From contig JBAMDO010000129.1 of the NCBI GenBank assembly GCA_037074765.1, positions 1 through 64,000 of the forward strand: a DNA stretch of 64,000 nt, read 5' to 3'. The position numbers and the translations under genes are program-made. Under the pieces are notes generated by a model. That model saw only the letters and a program-made list of their open reading frames with translations. It was not told the origin of the DNA and ran no database searches. Source of the stretch: Mansonella perstans. Its lineage: Eukaryota; Nematoda; Chromadorea; Rhabditida; Onchocercidae. Positions 1 through 12,322 of the stretch are shown here, one piece after another; positions within the stretch are counted from its first letter, which is position 1; each line of letters opens with the position of its first letter.

Positions 1-633
1 AAAATTTTAACTTTGAACCTTCTCTTTGAAATGCCGCCTCTTAGGTTAAGGCTTATTACTGCTTTGGCGCAAATCATGGTATCTATCGAGGATAGATCCC
101 TCTGCAGTTGATAATATTTATGGGAAAATCTTTTAAATTTATGCCAATGAAAATTCATATTGGGAGAATTTGTTTTATGATCTTTTACCTTTTTTTTTTT
201 ACAGAACTGAAAAAAAATACCTTTTTACAGAACTGAAAATAAATTTGAAAAAATAATGTTAAATCAGTAGCGTTTCTTCTTCGAAAACAAAATTTCATAA
301 TTAATAATTATTCCAAATGTTAATTTGGAAATAACTGAAATATCCTTCTTCAATATCTCTAACTAAAATTTTAATGAATTAGAATAAATTAAAAATCGAT
401 GAGAAAGAAATAACGGGTTATTTTGCTTGATGTTACATTTCCGTTTCGTTTTTGTTTTTGAGAAGCTAATTTATTCCATTTGAAAGAGAAAATAACATTG
501 ATGTAATGAAATACTAGTGGAAAAGAGACTAAGGATTTGCTGGATTAAATAGATGTATTCGCTTCCAAAACATTTTTAAATTCGATGGTTATAGAGATTA
601 TCACATACTTGTAAGTGTAAGTTAAAACCTGAA

Positions 634-798
634 TTTTTGACCTACTGTTATTAATTATACCTTTGAACTGCTTGAATCCCTGTAGCCAAATCAGAACCGC
701 AACTTAATAATGCCGTCGAGTCTAAAGCATCATTTCCATATTAAAATTTAATTTCAAATTTTTTGACCTACTGTTATTAATTATACCTTTTGCAATGG
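634..798. repeat. Short direct repeat pair
   Basis: The string starting TTTTTGACCTACTGTTATTA and continuing through ATTATACCTTT occurs at about 636-668 and again at about 762-794, with near-perfect identity and 125 bp spacing. The intervening DNA is not part of the repeat. It is a local duplication of unknown origin. Confidence 0.75.
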
Positions 799-1224
799 AT
801 AAAAGGACTGAGACAAAACCCGAATGTAATATTGCTCGCAAATTTTAATTTGATTTCATAAATTTCAAAGTTTGCTTATAACTGTTCAGCTTCAATTAAA
901 TGATTAATTAGTTTCAATTTATTAATAAGTCACTTTTCATATGCTACAATTTTGAATTATTTCATTTCCGCTGAAATATCATTACAATAATAGGCGATTA
1001 CAGGATACGATAATTAGTGGGAAATTGAAAGTTGTGATTCTTAATTTCACCGAACTGTTTAATTAGGCGGGAAGTATTGCGAAACATGTCAAACTAAACC
1101 GTTCTTTTACGGTCGTTATTGATAGATAGGGTAGAGCAGAATTTGCGCATAAAATCTGGTATGGCAAAAACACAAGAAATTATAGAAATTTATGACCAAA
1201 ATGAAATTAAGAAACAGCGATTAC

Positions 1225-1540
1225 TGGCCATATTAATTCCGGCAGTGTATTTCTATTCAATTAAAATATTACAGCGATACATACCTTTCAACATATTATT
1301 ACTAAAGTTCAGAGATGGTAATGTAAACAAGAGGATTGAATTGATGCCAATTGATGAAGTAAAAGAAAGGACTGCATGCTGAGTTAACTCAGCTGATATG
1401 AACTAACAAATTTTACTACGTTATCGGGCTTCGATATTTTATTTTAGCGTAAATATTTTTAGGAAAATATAAGGCTAGCCATAGTTCATATATAAATATT
1501 TTTTAAAAACTCTAAACCGAAGTTTCAGTTTAACTAATTA
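1225..1540 (+). repeat. Dispersed repeat, copy 1
   Basis: About 300 bp matches 17840-18165 in the same orientation with scattered substitutions and small indels. Shared landmarks in order are an ACAGCGA.ACATAC motif, ATTATTA.TAAAG, AAACAAGAGG, GGA.TGCATGCT, a TTCGATATTTTATTTT.GCGT block and a GTTCAT.T.TGAATATC-like block. The repeat overlaps a short open frame (1119-1382) that is therefore not called as a gene. No terminal inverted repeats were recognised. It could be a low-copy interspersed element or a segmental duplicate. Confidence 0.7.
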
Positions 1541-2670
1541 ATTATCACAGTTTATTAATTAAAATAAATTGGTATTTTGATAAGTGAGAAATGAATATGA
1601 GATGATGAATAAGCTTGCAGGATTAATATGGAATGTGTGGATATTTCTAAAGGAAGAAAGCAAACATAAAACCATCAAATTATTGAAAATATTTATTTTT
1701 ATTTATTTCAAACACATTTTGAAAAAAAGAAAATTAAATATTACTTTTAAAAATACTTGACGTTTATCAAAGTAAACTTTCAAAATGCTCAGACATTTAA
1801 GTATTTAAGTATTAAAATTATTAATAGAAAAGAATTTTGTGAAGGAAACATAATGGAAATCTTATGCCGAAATAAAAATTTCGCAATTCATTTTTTTAAT
1901 CGCATTTACTTAATTACTGTTTCAGATTTTTTAAATTACGCTTTATTTTGCGGCATGTGAACTTAATACCAATGTGTGCTGCAACATTGCTTTTCAATTT
2001 ATTAAACATTCAACTTCTTAGTTTTTCGAAATTAATTACTGAAAAGCTTTTCAGTTACATGTTTTGCTTCAGTACGCAATCTTTTTTGGAAATTAAATTT
2101 CTATGATTTTGCTAAAATTTACTTTTATGAGAATGAAGTTTATTTTAAATTTAGTTCTTCACTTGAAATTTTTTTGTGAAAAAATGTAAAGATTGAAATA
2201 TTTGAGTGACTGTAAGAAAATGGAGAAATAGAAATTGGTCAGTTTTTATAGAAAATTACAAACAATTGGAGAGTGGTAATGTGATCAAGAAATACACGGC
2301 GTTATTGAAAAAGATTGGAGCATTCAATGAAACAGTGAAAATTAAAGTTCATAGTAATGAAGAAATTTTAAAGGAATTAACTGTTTGTTTTTTTCTTCGC
2401 AAATTCTTATTTTACTCATACTTTCTTCAGATTAGATGACATTTGACAGTTTATTTTTGACAGTTTCACTTTTTTTTTACATTATTTTGACGTATGATAT
2501 GCTCCAATATTTATCTTACGTGGCAGGTTAGTGACAAATTTGCTTTGTAGAACTGATGTGATGTAACAGTACTAATTATTAGTAATATACTCTTTAGTTT
2601 CCAGACATACGTCTATTTCGGCCTAAATCATTTATAAATGTTTATTGATTTAAACGAAAATTATTTGTAG

Positions 2671-4131
2671 AATTTAAATCAAAAATATCCACATATAACT
2701 TATTTATATGTGACTGGCAAATTATTACGAGGCAGACCATTAGCTGTACTAGCTAATGGGAAATATCCAACGAAACATATGCCGGAATTTAAATTGCCGA
2801 CATTCATGATAATGAGATAAATATTGTTTTTTTTTGCATTTTAAGAAATTTTATATAATAACAAATCAATGAGATAATATTAGTACTACTCTTTTTGAGG
2901 TGTAGATGTAAAAGAATTACTTTAAAAGAAAAGTAATTGGCAAGTTTTTTCTGAAATGGTATAGTCGCTTGATCATATTTATGATGGAAGAAAAATGCTG
3001 AAAATTTCCAGATAACGGGTAGAGAATTATCACTTTGCTTAGCAGATGTTCTAGTCGTAAATTACAGGAAAAACGAAGTATTAACAGAGCTTGTGGATCA
3101 GGTACGAATTCATCTTCTACCAACAATGAATCCAGATGGATTCACCGATGCTATACCTGAAAATTACAATTAGCTCACGTTATCTTTTACAGCAAATGTA
3201 ATAAAGATTAAAAATTTAGCAATGCTATTTCAGCAACTAAAATTAAATTATTTTTCCATTACATTAAATTTGTATACCATTATTTTCAAAAAATTAAATT
3301 CTGTTTTATCCATAATCAAAAATATTCTGCCCAAGCATAGAATATTAGAAAAATAGTTTAATTCTAATTGATGAAATTGCATTGGATAAAACCGAAAGCA
3401 TTCTGGAAATACATTGGGCCAAATCAAGTTTTTCGGTAATACTCGCTCATTGATTCTCATAAACCAAAGCATGACACCTGCATAATCAAATGAATCTAAT
3501 TTAAGGGACAAACAAATGCTGCTGATGTGATTTAAAACGAGGTTTCCCGCAGCGGCTTTATCAAAAAATGATCCATGACGTTCAATTGGAAACTAATGCA
3601 ATTATGCAATGGACAAGGAATCATGATAGCATGATTAATCAATAATTAGGATCGATCAGTAGCCGAGGTCAAGCTTGCTGATAGCTCATGATGTTTCAGT
3701 GGGAGTGAAATTTCCGCAAGATGATGGATCAGTTGAAGGAAGCGAAGCAAAAACAGGTGTTCATGAGCTCTTCGTGGTACTACCTTACTTGTGTACCCGA
3801 GCACATAAGTATATTTGGAAGAAGGTAATTGCAAAACTTTGTAAAATGTTGTAAGGTAAAATTTGTTGCTTCATTGCAAAATCTAAAAGCTAAAAAAAAT
3901 TGCATCCGTTTTTTCGAACTTTAAATATTCATTTAAATCGTTTTTCACAAAGATTTTTACTATCCTATTGAGTAGTTATTACTCCGTATTTCAATTTCCC
4001 TAAAAAATTATTCGTTATTTCATCTAGGAACAAAGATATAAAGATATATAAATTAGCAAGTTGATGATGAAGATGATAATCTCAATGAAGGAATTATAAA
4101 TGGTTATAAAGAGCACGGTGTTTCAGGCTAG
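2671..4131 (+). pseudogene. Decayed M14 (N/E-type) metallocarboxypeptidase pseudogene
   Basis: Five exon relics appear in the correct order for a carboxypeptidase E/D/M-like zinc peptidase. Relic 1 (2671-2816) follows TTTGTAG, contains GKLLRGRPLAVLA, and reaches a zinc-ligand remnant HDNE (2805-2816; family HGNE/HGDE) only after a one-base frame slip near 2794. Without the slip the frame stops at 2818. Relic 2 (3012-3173), after TTTCCAG, carries TGRELSLCLADVLVVN and then MNPDGF, and ends at TAG 3171. Relic 3 (3512-3645) carries TNAADV, then DLKRGFP in another frame (family NANGVDLNRNFP), then ETNAIMQW, and stops at 3643. Relic 4 (3684-3824) ends TRAHKYIWKK before a GTAATT donor. Relic 5 (about 4057-4131) carries EGIINGYKEHGVSG and then TAG. 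In intact enzymes HxxE plus a downstream His bind zinc. The Asn-Arg pair of the substrate pocket reads Lys-Arg here, the first donor appears mutated (GAG|AT), and the region of the third zinc ligand is scrambled. The gene is inferred dead. An assembly error is less likely because the damage is spread over several exons. Confidence 0.82.
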
Positions 4132-4266
4132 TTTTTTTCTTTCATTTTTTTTTATACATTTCAAACCAAATAAAAGTTTTACATGACGTTTAAATAGCAT
4201 TGATTAACTGATCAGGGATTTATGATTATTCTTTTGAATAGAAATTATAATAAATATTCAATTGAT

Positions 4267-4301
<35 letters not shown>

Positions 4302-4725
4302 TTATGATAAGTTCTGAATCTACCTAATATTATAAGTTAGTGTAAGTTTCCTTTGCAAAATTGACTGATATGAACAATTAAAGGTAATATAAAAATTATG
4401 CTTGATTAAAAATTTAAATTATTCTCGTAAACTAGAGATTTTAACAAGGTTTTAACAATTATAGATGGAATAAAGATTGGAATTACGTTTTCAAACAAAG
4501 CATAATTTTTTTTCAATTCTTTTTTTTTCGTTTATAATTTGAATCAACAATTGAAATGAGTTGTGTGAAGTATTCAACTGATGAATAATTGAAGCAATCA
4601 TGAAATGAGCATAAATTTGCCTTAATTTCTTTTGTTGGAAAGGTGACATTTTCATTTCAATTTTAATAAACGAAAAAAAAGAAATAGGAATGATACACGG
4701 TAGACTATAGAATATAGTATTCCTT

Positions 4726-5250
4726 TTACTGCTTACCGTATATTTTTGGATAAGCTAACAAGTGCCAGAATACCGGATGTTCAAACTTATATCGATAACG
4801 TCGTAAAATTGTATTAAATAGCACTGATAATACCCATATAACATTACAGATGTTGGCTTGCAGCATTTCTTTTATAAAAGAGTCGTAGAACTCGTTACTG
4901 TAAGCAAGAAAAAGCCTTATGAATTCCTGAACATAATAATGCTTCGTAAAAGTTATATCAGAAATTTCACAAAAATTCATCCCACAAATTCTCATATCGA
5001 TAATGCCTCTATGACATTTGCAATTTTGATGATTTGTCATTTCCTTCCAAAATTTGGTCTCGCGTGAATTCATCAGATTTTCCAATCTATAAACTACAAC
5101 ATACAATATGACAATGTCGATTTTATTAGACCCGCCAAATTCGAACAACGATAAAAATTTCAAACTGGCATTTAAAAAATTCAAATTTCTATGCCATAAG
5201 TGATGTTTTAGTCCGCCATATCTCAATTCATCATTGTTCATTTTTATCAT
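4726..5250 (-). CDS. Hypothetical 174-codon single-exon ORF
   Basis: An uninterrupted ATG-to-stop frame of 174 residues on the minus strand is long for sequence this AT-rich. The product is rich in aromatic residues, Ile and Leu. It has a mildly hydrophobic stretch near residues 45-56 (DIVILYVVVY) and another near 134-148 (NVIWVLSVLFN), and several Cys (for example CKCHRG and MRICGM). I do not recognise the family. There are no visible introns and no obvious trans-splice acceptor close to the ATG. It may be a lineage-specific gene, a decayed gene or chance. Confidence 0.22.
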   Translation of the reverse strand: MIKMNNDELRYGGLKHHLWHRNLNFLNASLKFLSLFEFGGSNKIDIVILYVVVYRLENLMNSRETKFWKEMTNHQNCKCHRGIIDMRICGMNFCEISDITFTKHYYVQEFIRLFLAYSNEFYDSFIKEMLQANICNVIWVLSVLFNTILRRYRYKFEHPVFWHLLAYPKIYGKQ

Positions 5251-8200
5251 TCAAATCACTTGATGCCGCCATATGCTTCTAATTGTTATTTAGAGATTTT
5301 TTGACTATTTGCTTTATTATTTGCAGATTTTTTTGATATATTTGGAATGAAAATTTCTCTCCATTTAAACTTTTGCAGAATTTAATAAAATAAATGTTTG
5401 AACTTCAAATATAACCTTAACAAAAATTAATGCAACAACAGAATTCTAGGACCAAATTCAAAATCTCCATGGACATGTAATAATTACCTTAAATCTAATT
5501 ATTTCATTGAAAAACTATTTTTAAACTGTCCGGCGAAAAAGCAAAGCTTAAGCAGACTGTTATAATTTTAATTTCAAAATTTTATTATGTTCAAGCTAAT
5601 CATTTTTAGCATTTGCAAACGATTTGGTGCCATCATCAAACATAGCGAAGTTTTATCATAAGTTAAAAACAGCATCTACTAGGTTTCACTGAATAGAATT
5701 TCTCATTTTTGAACCGCACTTGAATGAAAGTCTTCTGTGTGCATTTATAAGTAAAGACAAATTTAGTAAAAATTAAGTGCTTAAAAACTTTTTCTTCTTG
5801 AAGAATGTGATTAAAATCAATGCGATCACACTTTTTAGCTTCTCGACATTGTGGATCAAATTATTTTGTGATACATAAAATAAGCAACGATTTTAGATAA
5901 AGTAATTTTAATGATGAAATGAACAAAATTTTCATTTTAGAAAAAATGCAGCATTCATGCATGCTGAAGATTTCGACAAGTGAAATTTTGTTTTTTGTTT
6001 GTTTATTTAAACAAGAATCATAAAGTCCATTGATGGGAATATTTTTGTCAAATTGTCAGATCTGTGTCATTCATGCAGAGAAAAGACGAAACTTTGGGCA
6101 AATTAAAATTAATGAAGTAAACTTAAAAATTTATTCGCTATAAAAGTTTTCCACTATTTTTTGATTTGTTATTATTATTGATATGATTATTTTTATTATT
6201 GCTATTATTATCATTGATGTACTTTGATATTTTATTATTATTATTGTTATTATGATCATTGCTAATTACATTGAAACTTGCGCCAAATGATTCACACGAA
6301 ATGAAAGGACGTAAAAAGTCGGGTTTTTTTTCAAATTAAATTTTTTTTTTAACTTAAATTTTTCAAATAAAATTTTCATTTTTTTCCATTGATGATTCAA
6401 TATCCCGTAACAAATTTGACCATAAAGTGCAAGGCAAGGAAATATTAAATTAATTTCAATTTTCCACCAAAAAAAAAACTTCCAGATTACATAGAAATAT
6501 CCGTAGTCTTTGCTTCCCTCTCTTTCTATCATTCCTCTTCTTCTTCCATTATGGTTAAAAATCATTGCGTGTGCATGCTACTTTCTTATTTCAATTGTTC
6601 ATATGTATCTTATATTTGTGCTTATACAATCTCACTCCTTCCAATTTTAATGGCTTTTTCGTTCAGCTTTTCGATCTATTTTCTTTAAACAAAATTTAAA
6701 CAGAAATAAAAAAAAGAATGACTGTAAAAAAAAGTGATTTTTGAAAATATGAAATTTTTAGATGACATTTTAACACCGACCGTTTCACATTTAACAAACA
6801 AAAAGGATAGGAGAGAAAAAATGATGTATGACAACCTCAGTTCTCTTTACTTTTCCCACTTTTATTTCACTCTTTCCATCTTTTAATTTTACTTACTGAT
6901 GATAGATAGCATTAGTTATAGTTACAGTTATTATCATCATTTTTTTTTCCTACAATTTTTTCTAATCGTTTCGAAATTTCATAAATTGTTACTAATTTGG
7001 TTTTCTGTCATTTCCATTTTTGTCAATCACTTTCCTATCCTCAAACTATGACTGATTTGACAAATTGATGATATGATGAAAGATACTTTCTCTCATCTCT
7101 AGTTTTCTCTTTTTTTTTCAAATTTGAACAAGTTTTGTATATCGGAATTTTTTTTGTCGAACTTGATTAAATAAAATCATAAATTTGATTTTTAATGAGT
7201 TATTTAATAAGTAGACCATTTCTTAAATTGTTTTATTGAGAACAAACAGTTTGCTTGTTTTTTTTTTTTGATAAAGCAATTTGACAAACGCGCTTTAAGA
7301 GATAGTTACGTTAAAAAATATTGTATTTAGAAAGAAGTTATAGAGATGCAGTAGATAGTATTATTTAACAAGACAAAAGAAATTGCTAAAGAAGTCGAAC
7401 AAAAAAACAACATAGACTTGGCAGTATTTATTTCAAAGAAAAATCAGGTTTTATAATTTATGGATAAGGCTGATTTAGATTTTATCAGATATACTATTGA
7501 AAAGTATCAAAAAACATCGACGAAGAAATACCCGCAGCCCTTCACTCTCCCCCTCGCTCTCCCCACAATGATATTTTTATCAAAAGTTTAACAAAACAAA
7601 TTAATTTTTAACTAAATCAAGAATAACACCAGCTTTAATATTAGGAAAAAATTTGAGAATATATTCTTAAAGATATTTAATCGGGCACTCGGATAATTAG
7701 CATGAAAATTTATTATGGTCCTGAACTTAATGATAGTCGAAAAAAAATGACATTTCGGTTTTTTTTTTAGATAGATATTAAAGTGATCGATAAATTAATT
7801 TCCTGTGTTTAATAATCCGTTTGCATCCAATGAACAAACAATACTAACAATTTATTTTGCCAAAACGTGAAAATCTATTGCTTCCATTTTTTTTTTTGAA
7901 CAAAAGACTTAAATTTTAGTCCAATTATATTGCGCATAGTGATTTTTGAAATAACCTTAAGAAGATATTCACCGATTTATTAATTATTAAATTTTAAACT
8001 CGTTTCAGCTTTTTCTTCTCTCCGTCAAATGTTAAGAATGACCATAAGATTTTGTCTGCCATGATAAAATGGAATTCATATTTAAAACTGCTACAATTTT
8101 ATTATGCAAATGAAAAACTTTTATTGTTGGATAAAAAACACCAATATTTTTAACTTTAGAAATTTTTAATCTATCGATAAAGTAATTAAAGTAATTCATT

Positions 8201-9448
8201 TCCGAAATAGCAACAAATCACAGCAAACATAACATTATTACATTTTTGTAAATTACTGTATAATGTATTTTTGTAAATTGTTGTGAAAACAGCAAATGGT
8301 CAATAATTTGCACATTAACAAATTTACAGCTTTTACAAAAAATGGATAACCTTTCCTGAAGGCTAAATTAACTTTTCATTTTCCTTTTTTTGTTGGACTG
8401 CAAAATTTTGTTCTAAAATTCAATGATAATGTATTTTTCTTGCAGTGTTCAACTTGGAATGCATTTTACTTAAACAAAATTTTTAACATGTGAAGTGGAT
8501 GGTTATGAGAATTTTCAGGCTAATAAAAATTGTCACTAATTTCTGAATTCAATTCTTATATCAAAACAAGGATCCTCCCCTCATTAACTACTTTACTTTC
8601 TTTTGTTTTTTTTTCTTTTTTTTGCATTATTTCATTTTTAAATACAATAGCGCTGAAATGTAAAATTACACTTAAAATCTTGTTTTGTTAGCAGAAGTCA
8701 TTCAATGCAGTCATTAGTGCTTTTTTTTCATTAAATTTAAAAATACATGCTAAATTAAAGATAATTATTATTTTGAAGCGAATGGTTATGTGCGATTGAT
8801 TGGGATTGGCATTCAATATAACCGATCGCCGATCTTATAGGTCAGCATATGACATTCATATAGATGATGATGATGCAAAAAGATTGATTCATCATTATCA
8901 TCACCAGGATGCAACAACAATTTCAACAATTCAGTTCAATAGTTTTTGATTGTCTTTTTTCCCAGTTCAGGAACGACAATTTTGAATTTGTTTGATTAGT
9001 ACAGTTTGGATGCTTTTCAAAATTTCGGTACTTTTTTTTTCTTTTGAAAAATGAATATAAAGAATTTTTTTTATAAGGAAAAAAACAAGTTAAGTCAATC
9101 ATCAAGAAAATTGAAGATAAAATTTCAACATGCGATTTTATTCAGTGTAGAAATACTTTCTAAGTTTTTTATATTTTAATTTCGATAAAAAATTAATTTA
9201 AATAGCAGGAAATGATCTTTGAATAATAAACTGTTGTGTTGTATATCAAAGATGCAAGCATAAAAATTTTCAATGATAATTTGCATCAATCCTGTATTTT
9301 TTGCTGATTTATGCATTCAGCGCTAAAATTTGATTACAAAATATCTGAAATACCGTCGCTGTAACAGCATTGTAGAATTCATTATCGATTCATTTCACTT
9401 TTAATAGCTCTTTCGTAAAATTATTTTCACTCTTAAAATAATCCGATC

Positions 9449-9556
9449 ATTATTCGGCATTTTAACCTTTGACTATATTTTTTTGATAGTTATAACGACC
9501 CGGCCGTTATTCTGCATTTTAACCTTTGACCTTATTTTTTTTAATAATTATAATGA
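9449..9556. repeat. Tandem duplication, about 57-bp unit
   Basis: Two adjacent copies share TTATTC.GCATTTTAACCTTTGAC, a T-rich run and TA.TTATAA.GAC, with a few substitutions. Copy 1 begins about 9449 and copy 2 about 9506. No gene is nearby. Confidence 0.7.
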
Positions 9557-9907
9557 CGATTCCACAAGAATTTTTCAGTAATTTATTGTCAAATAAGTGC
9601 TACAGGTGTTGGTTTACAAAAGAGAAGATTGAAGGAAATTTTTATGCTCCAATAATTTCGTTTAACTTCGTAATGCAACTTTTGATCAATCTAAATGTAA
9701 CCACCGAGAAATGGAGAGATCGAGAGAGACCGAGAGATTTTGAATGTTTTTGCACTGGTACTACTATTCTTGGTAGTTGCTTCAGATTAGAAGCATTATT
9801 GGAATGAGAATTTTTCATTTAGCATTTTTTGAAAATTCTAATATCCTAATTATAATTCGTGTTCGATCATAATCTTCATTCCGGTAAAATAATCTTTTTT
9901 ATTAATA

Positions 9908-10215
9908 TCATAGCTTCAGGAATTTTGCACATTTCTAACAAAAAATGTTTTGCATGAAAATTCCTGAAACATTTGTAATTTTCTCACGTAAGCAATAATT
10001 TTTGAATTTTTTAAAAAATTTTTTTGGTCATGTTTCTTAAGTCCATAAGAAACATGATTTTTTTACCGGATTAAGGATTGATCAATAGGAGATTGGTCAA
10101 TAAGAAATGATCAGCAAGAGATTTTTTTACCGGATTATTATTACTATCTCAGGAATTTCGCACATTCCTTTAAAAAACAGGAATGTGTTCAAAAATTCCG
10201 AAATAATTTGAATTT
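9908..10215. repeat. Duplicated about 65-bp segment with a hairpin between copies
   Basis: The segment with AGGAATTT.GCACATT, a poly-A stretch and AAAATTCC.GAAA.ATTTG occurs at about 9915-9980 and again at about 10149-10215. Between the copies, 10028-10039 and 10046-10057 form a perfect 12-bp stem (TCATGTTTCTTA and its reverse complement) with a 6-base loop. A phrase ending TTTTTTTACCGGATTA also occurs twice (about 10058 and 10116). This looks like nested local duplication. Confidence 0.6.
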
Positions 10216-12322
10216 TTTATTGTTACATGGCGAAAAATTCTGGAATTTTTTTTTGCACTGATTTTTTTATCTGTCAACGAAATAATAAAATTATTTAAAT
10301 GGAAAATTGATTGTAGTGGAAAAGTGTTAAATATTTTTTTGCATGGATTTAGATTTTAAATTTTATAATGATTTTTTACCAATTTGTTTTGTAGTAATGA
10401 TGTTAATATTCGTCGAATGATATGTGTTGTAGAAGAAGACAGGAGAGGAGAATCCTGAAACGGTCGTTAATAAAGAAATTAAAATGTCCATTTAACCAAT
10501 CTAGTCAATTTATCCACAATAACATCAATTATATTTCATGCACCTATAATTATTATTTAATATCGTATCAGTATTTAACTGACCTGTTTCAATAATTTAA
10601 AAACATTTCAAAAATTGTGAAAAAGCAACACTTCTCTTCATTTTTAATGTTAACTTAAAAATGTTAATTTGCTTTGCATTTCTGAACTTCTTGTCACTAT
10701 TCATTTGTTTCTTAATTCAATTACTTTCTAGATACGGTATTTAATAATAATCAGTCAAATATCAATCTGAAATGAAAATATATTAATCCGAATTTGATTC
10801 CATTCACAGAAAAAAACAAATTCGGATATTTCAAGTGCAAATCTACTTGTCGGAAAACTTTACTCGAATGGCTTGAATTTGTTTTAACTTTAAAAATGGA
10901 TGGAAGGCATCTTTTTACTTCAGCCAATAATTTAATTTGGTTTAATGAGGCATGCATAAAAGTGTAAATTTTTTTTTAATTTCTTTTAAAACGCTGTTTT
11001 TGCACTTCAATTTTATTCAGTAGCGTATTTTATCAAATCATCATCAAATTTAACAACTTCTACAAAATATAATGTAACTACGTAAATTTAAAATTAATAA
11101 ACTCGGGCGAATTTTGAAATTGATAAACTCGTGTAAATTTAGATTAAAATTTGCATGAGTACATGCAAATTTTGAAATCAAATAGTGCTTTGAAAAAATT
11201 TTTAAAAAAAAATTAATTATTAACGACAAGTAATTAGTTTGTCTTTCAAATGAAAAATTTTCTTTTTAAAAAGAAAAAATGAAAAAAACGAAAAAAACTT
11301 CTCGAGTAACTGAAATAAAAATATATTTCTCTCTCAAATAATTTTTAACCAATAAAAATTTTTTTGTTTTTTCATTCATTCGAACAATTTTATTTGATTA
11401 TTGATTAAATTTCCGGATTTATTGACAAAAAACTGAATGTTTCGCGGTCCAAAAAATTTGTTTCTTTTTTGTTTCGTCTCGTGTAAAAATTTATTTCTTA
11501 ATTTTCAGCTCATTTATTTTATTTGAATTTTTTGAAAAAATTTATTCGTTATAATTTGTTTCAGTCATTTGATTCCATTTGCTGTTGGTCACTATGATAA
11601 AATTTTCTTTCTTAATGTAGTAATAACGAAGATGTGTGCTAGTGACATGCATCACTGAACTTCATATATTTATATTTTATTTTGTGTTATTTCATTTAGT
11701 TTCATTTCGCTTCATTTTGTTTCTTTCCATTTTATTTCACCTCACTGCCAGTATTTACTTTTTTTTTTGCTTAAGTATATTTGATGATTTTTAAACAGTA
11801 AAATATTTTATGAAAAAGTTTTTTATAATATCATTTGCAAATTTGTTTATAATAATTATAACAGCAGGTAGTTTTGCTAAAATTTTTTATTTTTTCTTCA
11901 ATATTTTGTTGACATTTGTGTTGTGTTGTGTTAATCGTACATCTTTCACTGAGTTGTTGTACTGGAGGTGCACTGAGTGAACATGATTAACGGTAATAAC
12001 TTGAATTCAATTAACAATACCAGTTTTCATTCCATTCATTTCGATTTCCAATCCAGCACTTGTCATATCAAAAATCTACATGCTTATTTAAATTTACACT
12101 GAATGTGTTTTGTTTCATTTTAAAAGAATTTTGTAACATTTTATCTTATGCTAATTGTTATTACAACATTTATTTTTTTCACTAACAAGACCTTTAATCG
12201 ATTAAATTTTAATGGAGTTAATTGAATAACTAATATTAGTTAAATAAGTAATTTTGTTAATTTGTTAGTTTTAAAAGTTGGAATTAGCTGAATTGAGCTA
12301 TCGTTATAATTTCAATCAATAA

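Larger units (their letters stand above)
1..2670. other. AT-rich intergenic stretch, no supported gene
   Basis: No exon with recognisable protein similarity or a convincing splice structure was found on either strand. Open frames here are short (under about 90 codons) and AT-driven. The stretch holds a 35-bp direct repeat (about 634 and 759) and one copy of a dispersed repeat (about 1225-1540), both listed separately. Its right end abuts the first relic exon of the carboxypeptidase pseudogene, so degraded upstream exons of that gene may lie here unrecognised. Confidence 0.6.
4132..12322. other. Long AT-rich intergenic region
   Basis: Apart from the uncertain minus-strand ORF at 4726-5250, I see no gene. 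The stretch contains long T runs (for example about 4268-4299), ATT microsatellite-like sequence near 6168-6255, a C-rich patch at about 7532-7565, and local duplications at 9449-9556 and 9908-10215. No promoter or RNA gene could be assigned. The last few hundred bases lead into the MH2-domain gene and presumably include its promoter. Confidence 0.5.

Noticed and set aside
1119..1382. 87-codon plus-strand ORF
   Set aside because: It runs into the dispersed repeat (copy at 17.9 kb has stops in the same frame), so it is unlikely to be a gene.
9526..9807. 93-codon plus-strand ORF
   Set aside because: It starts inside a tandem duplication and has no family signal or splice context.
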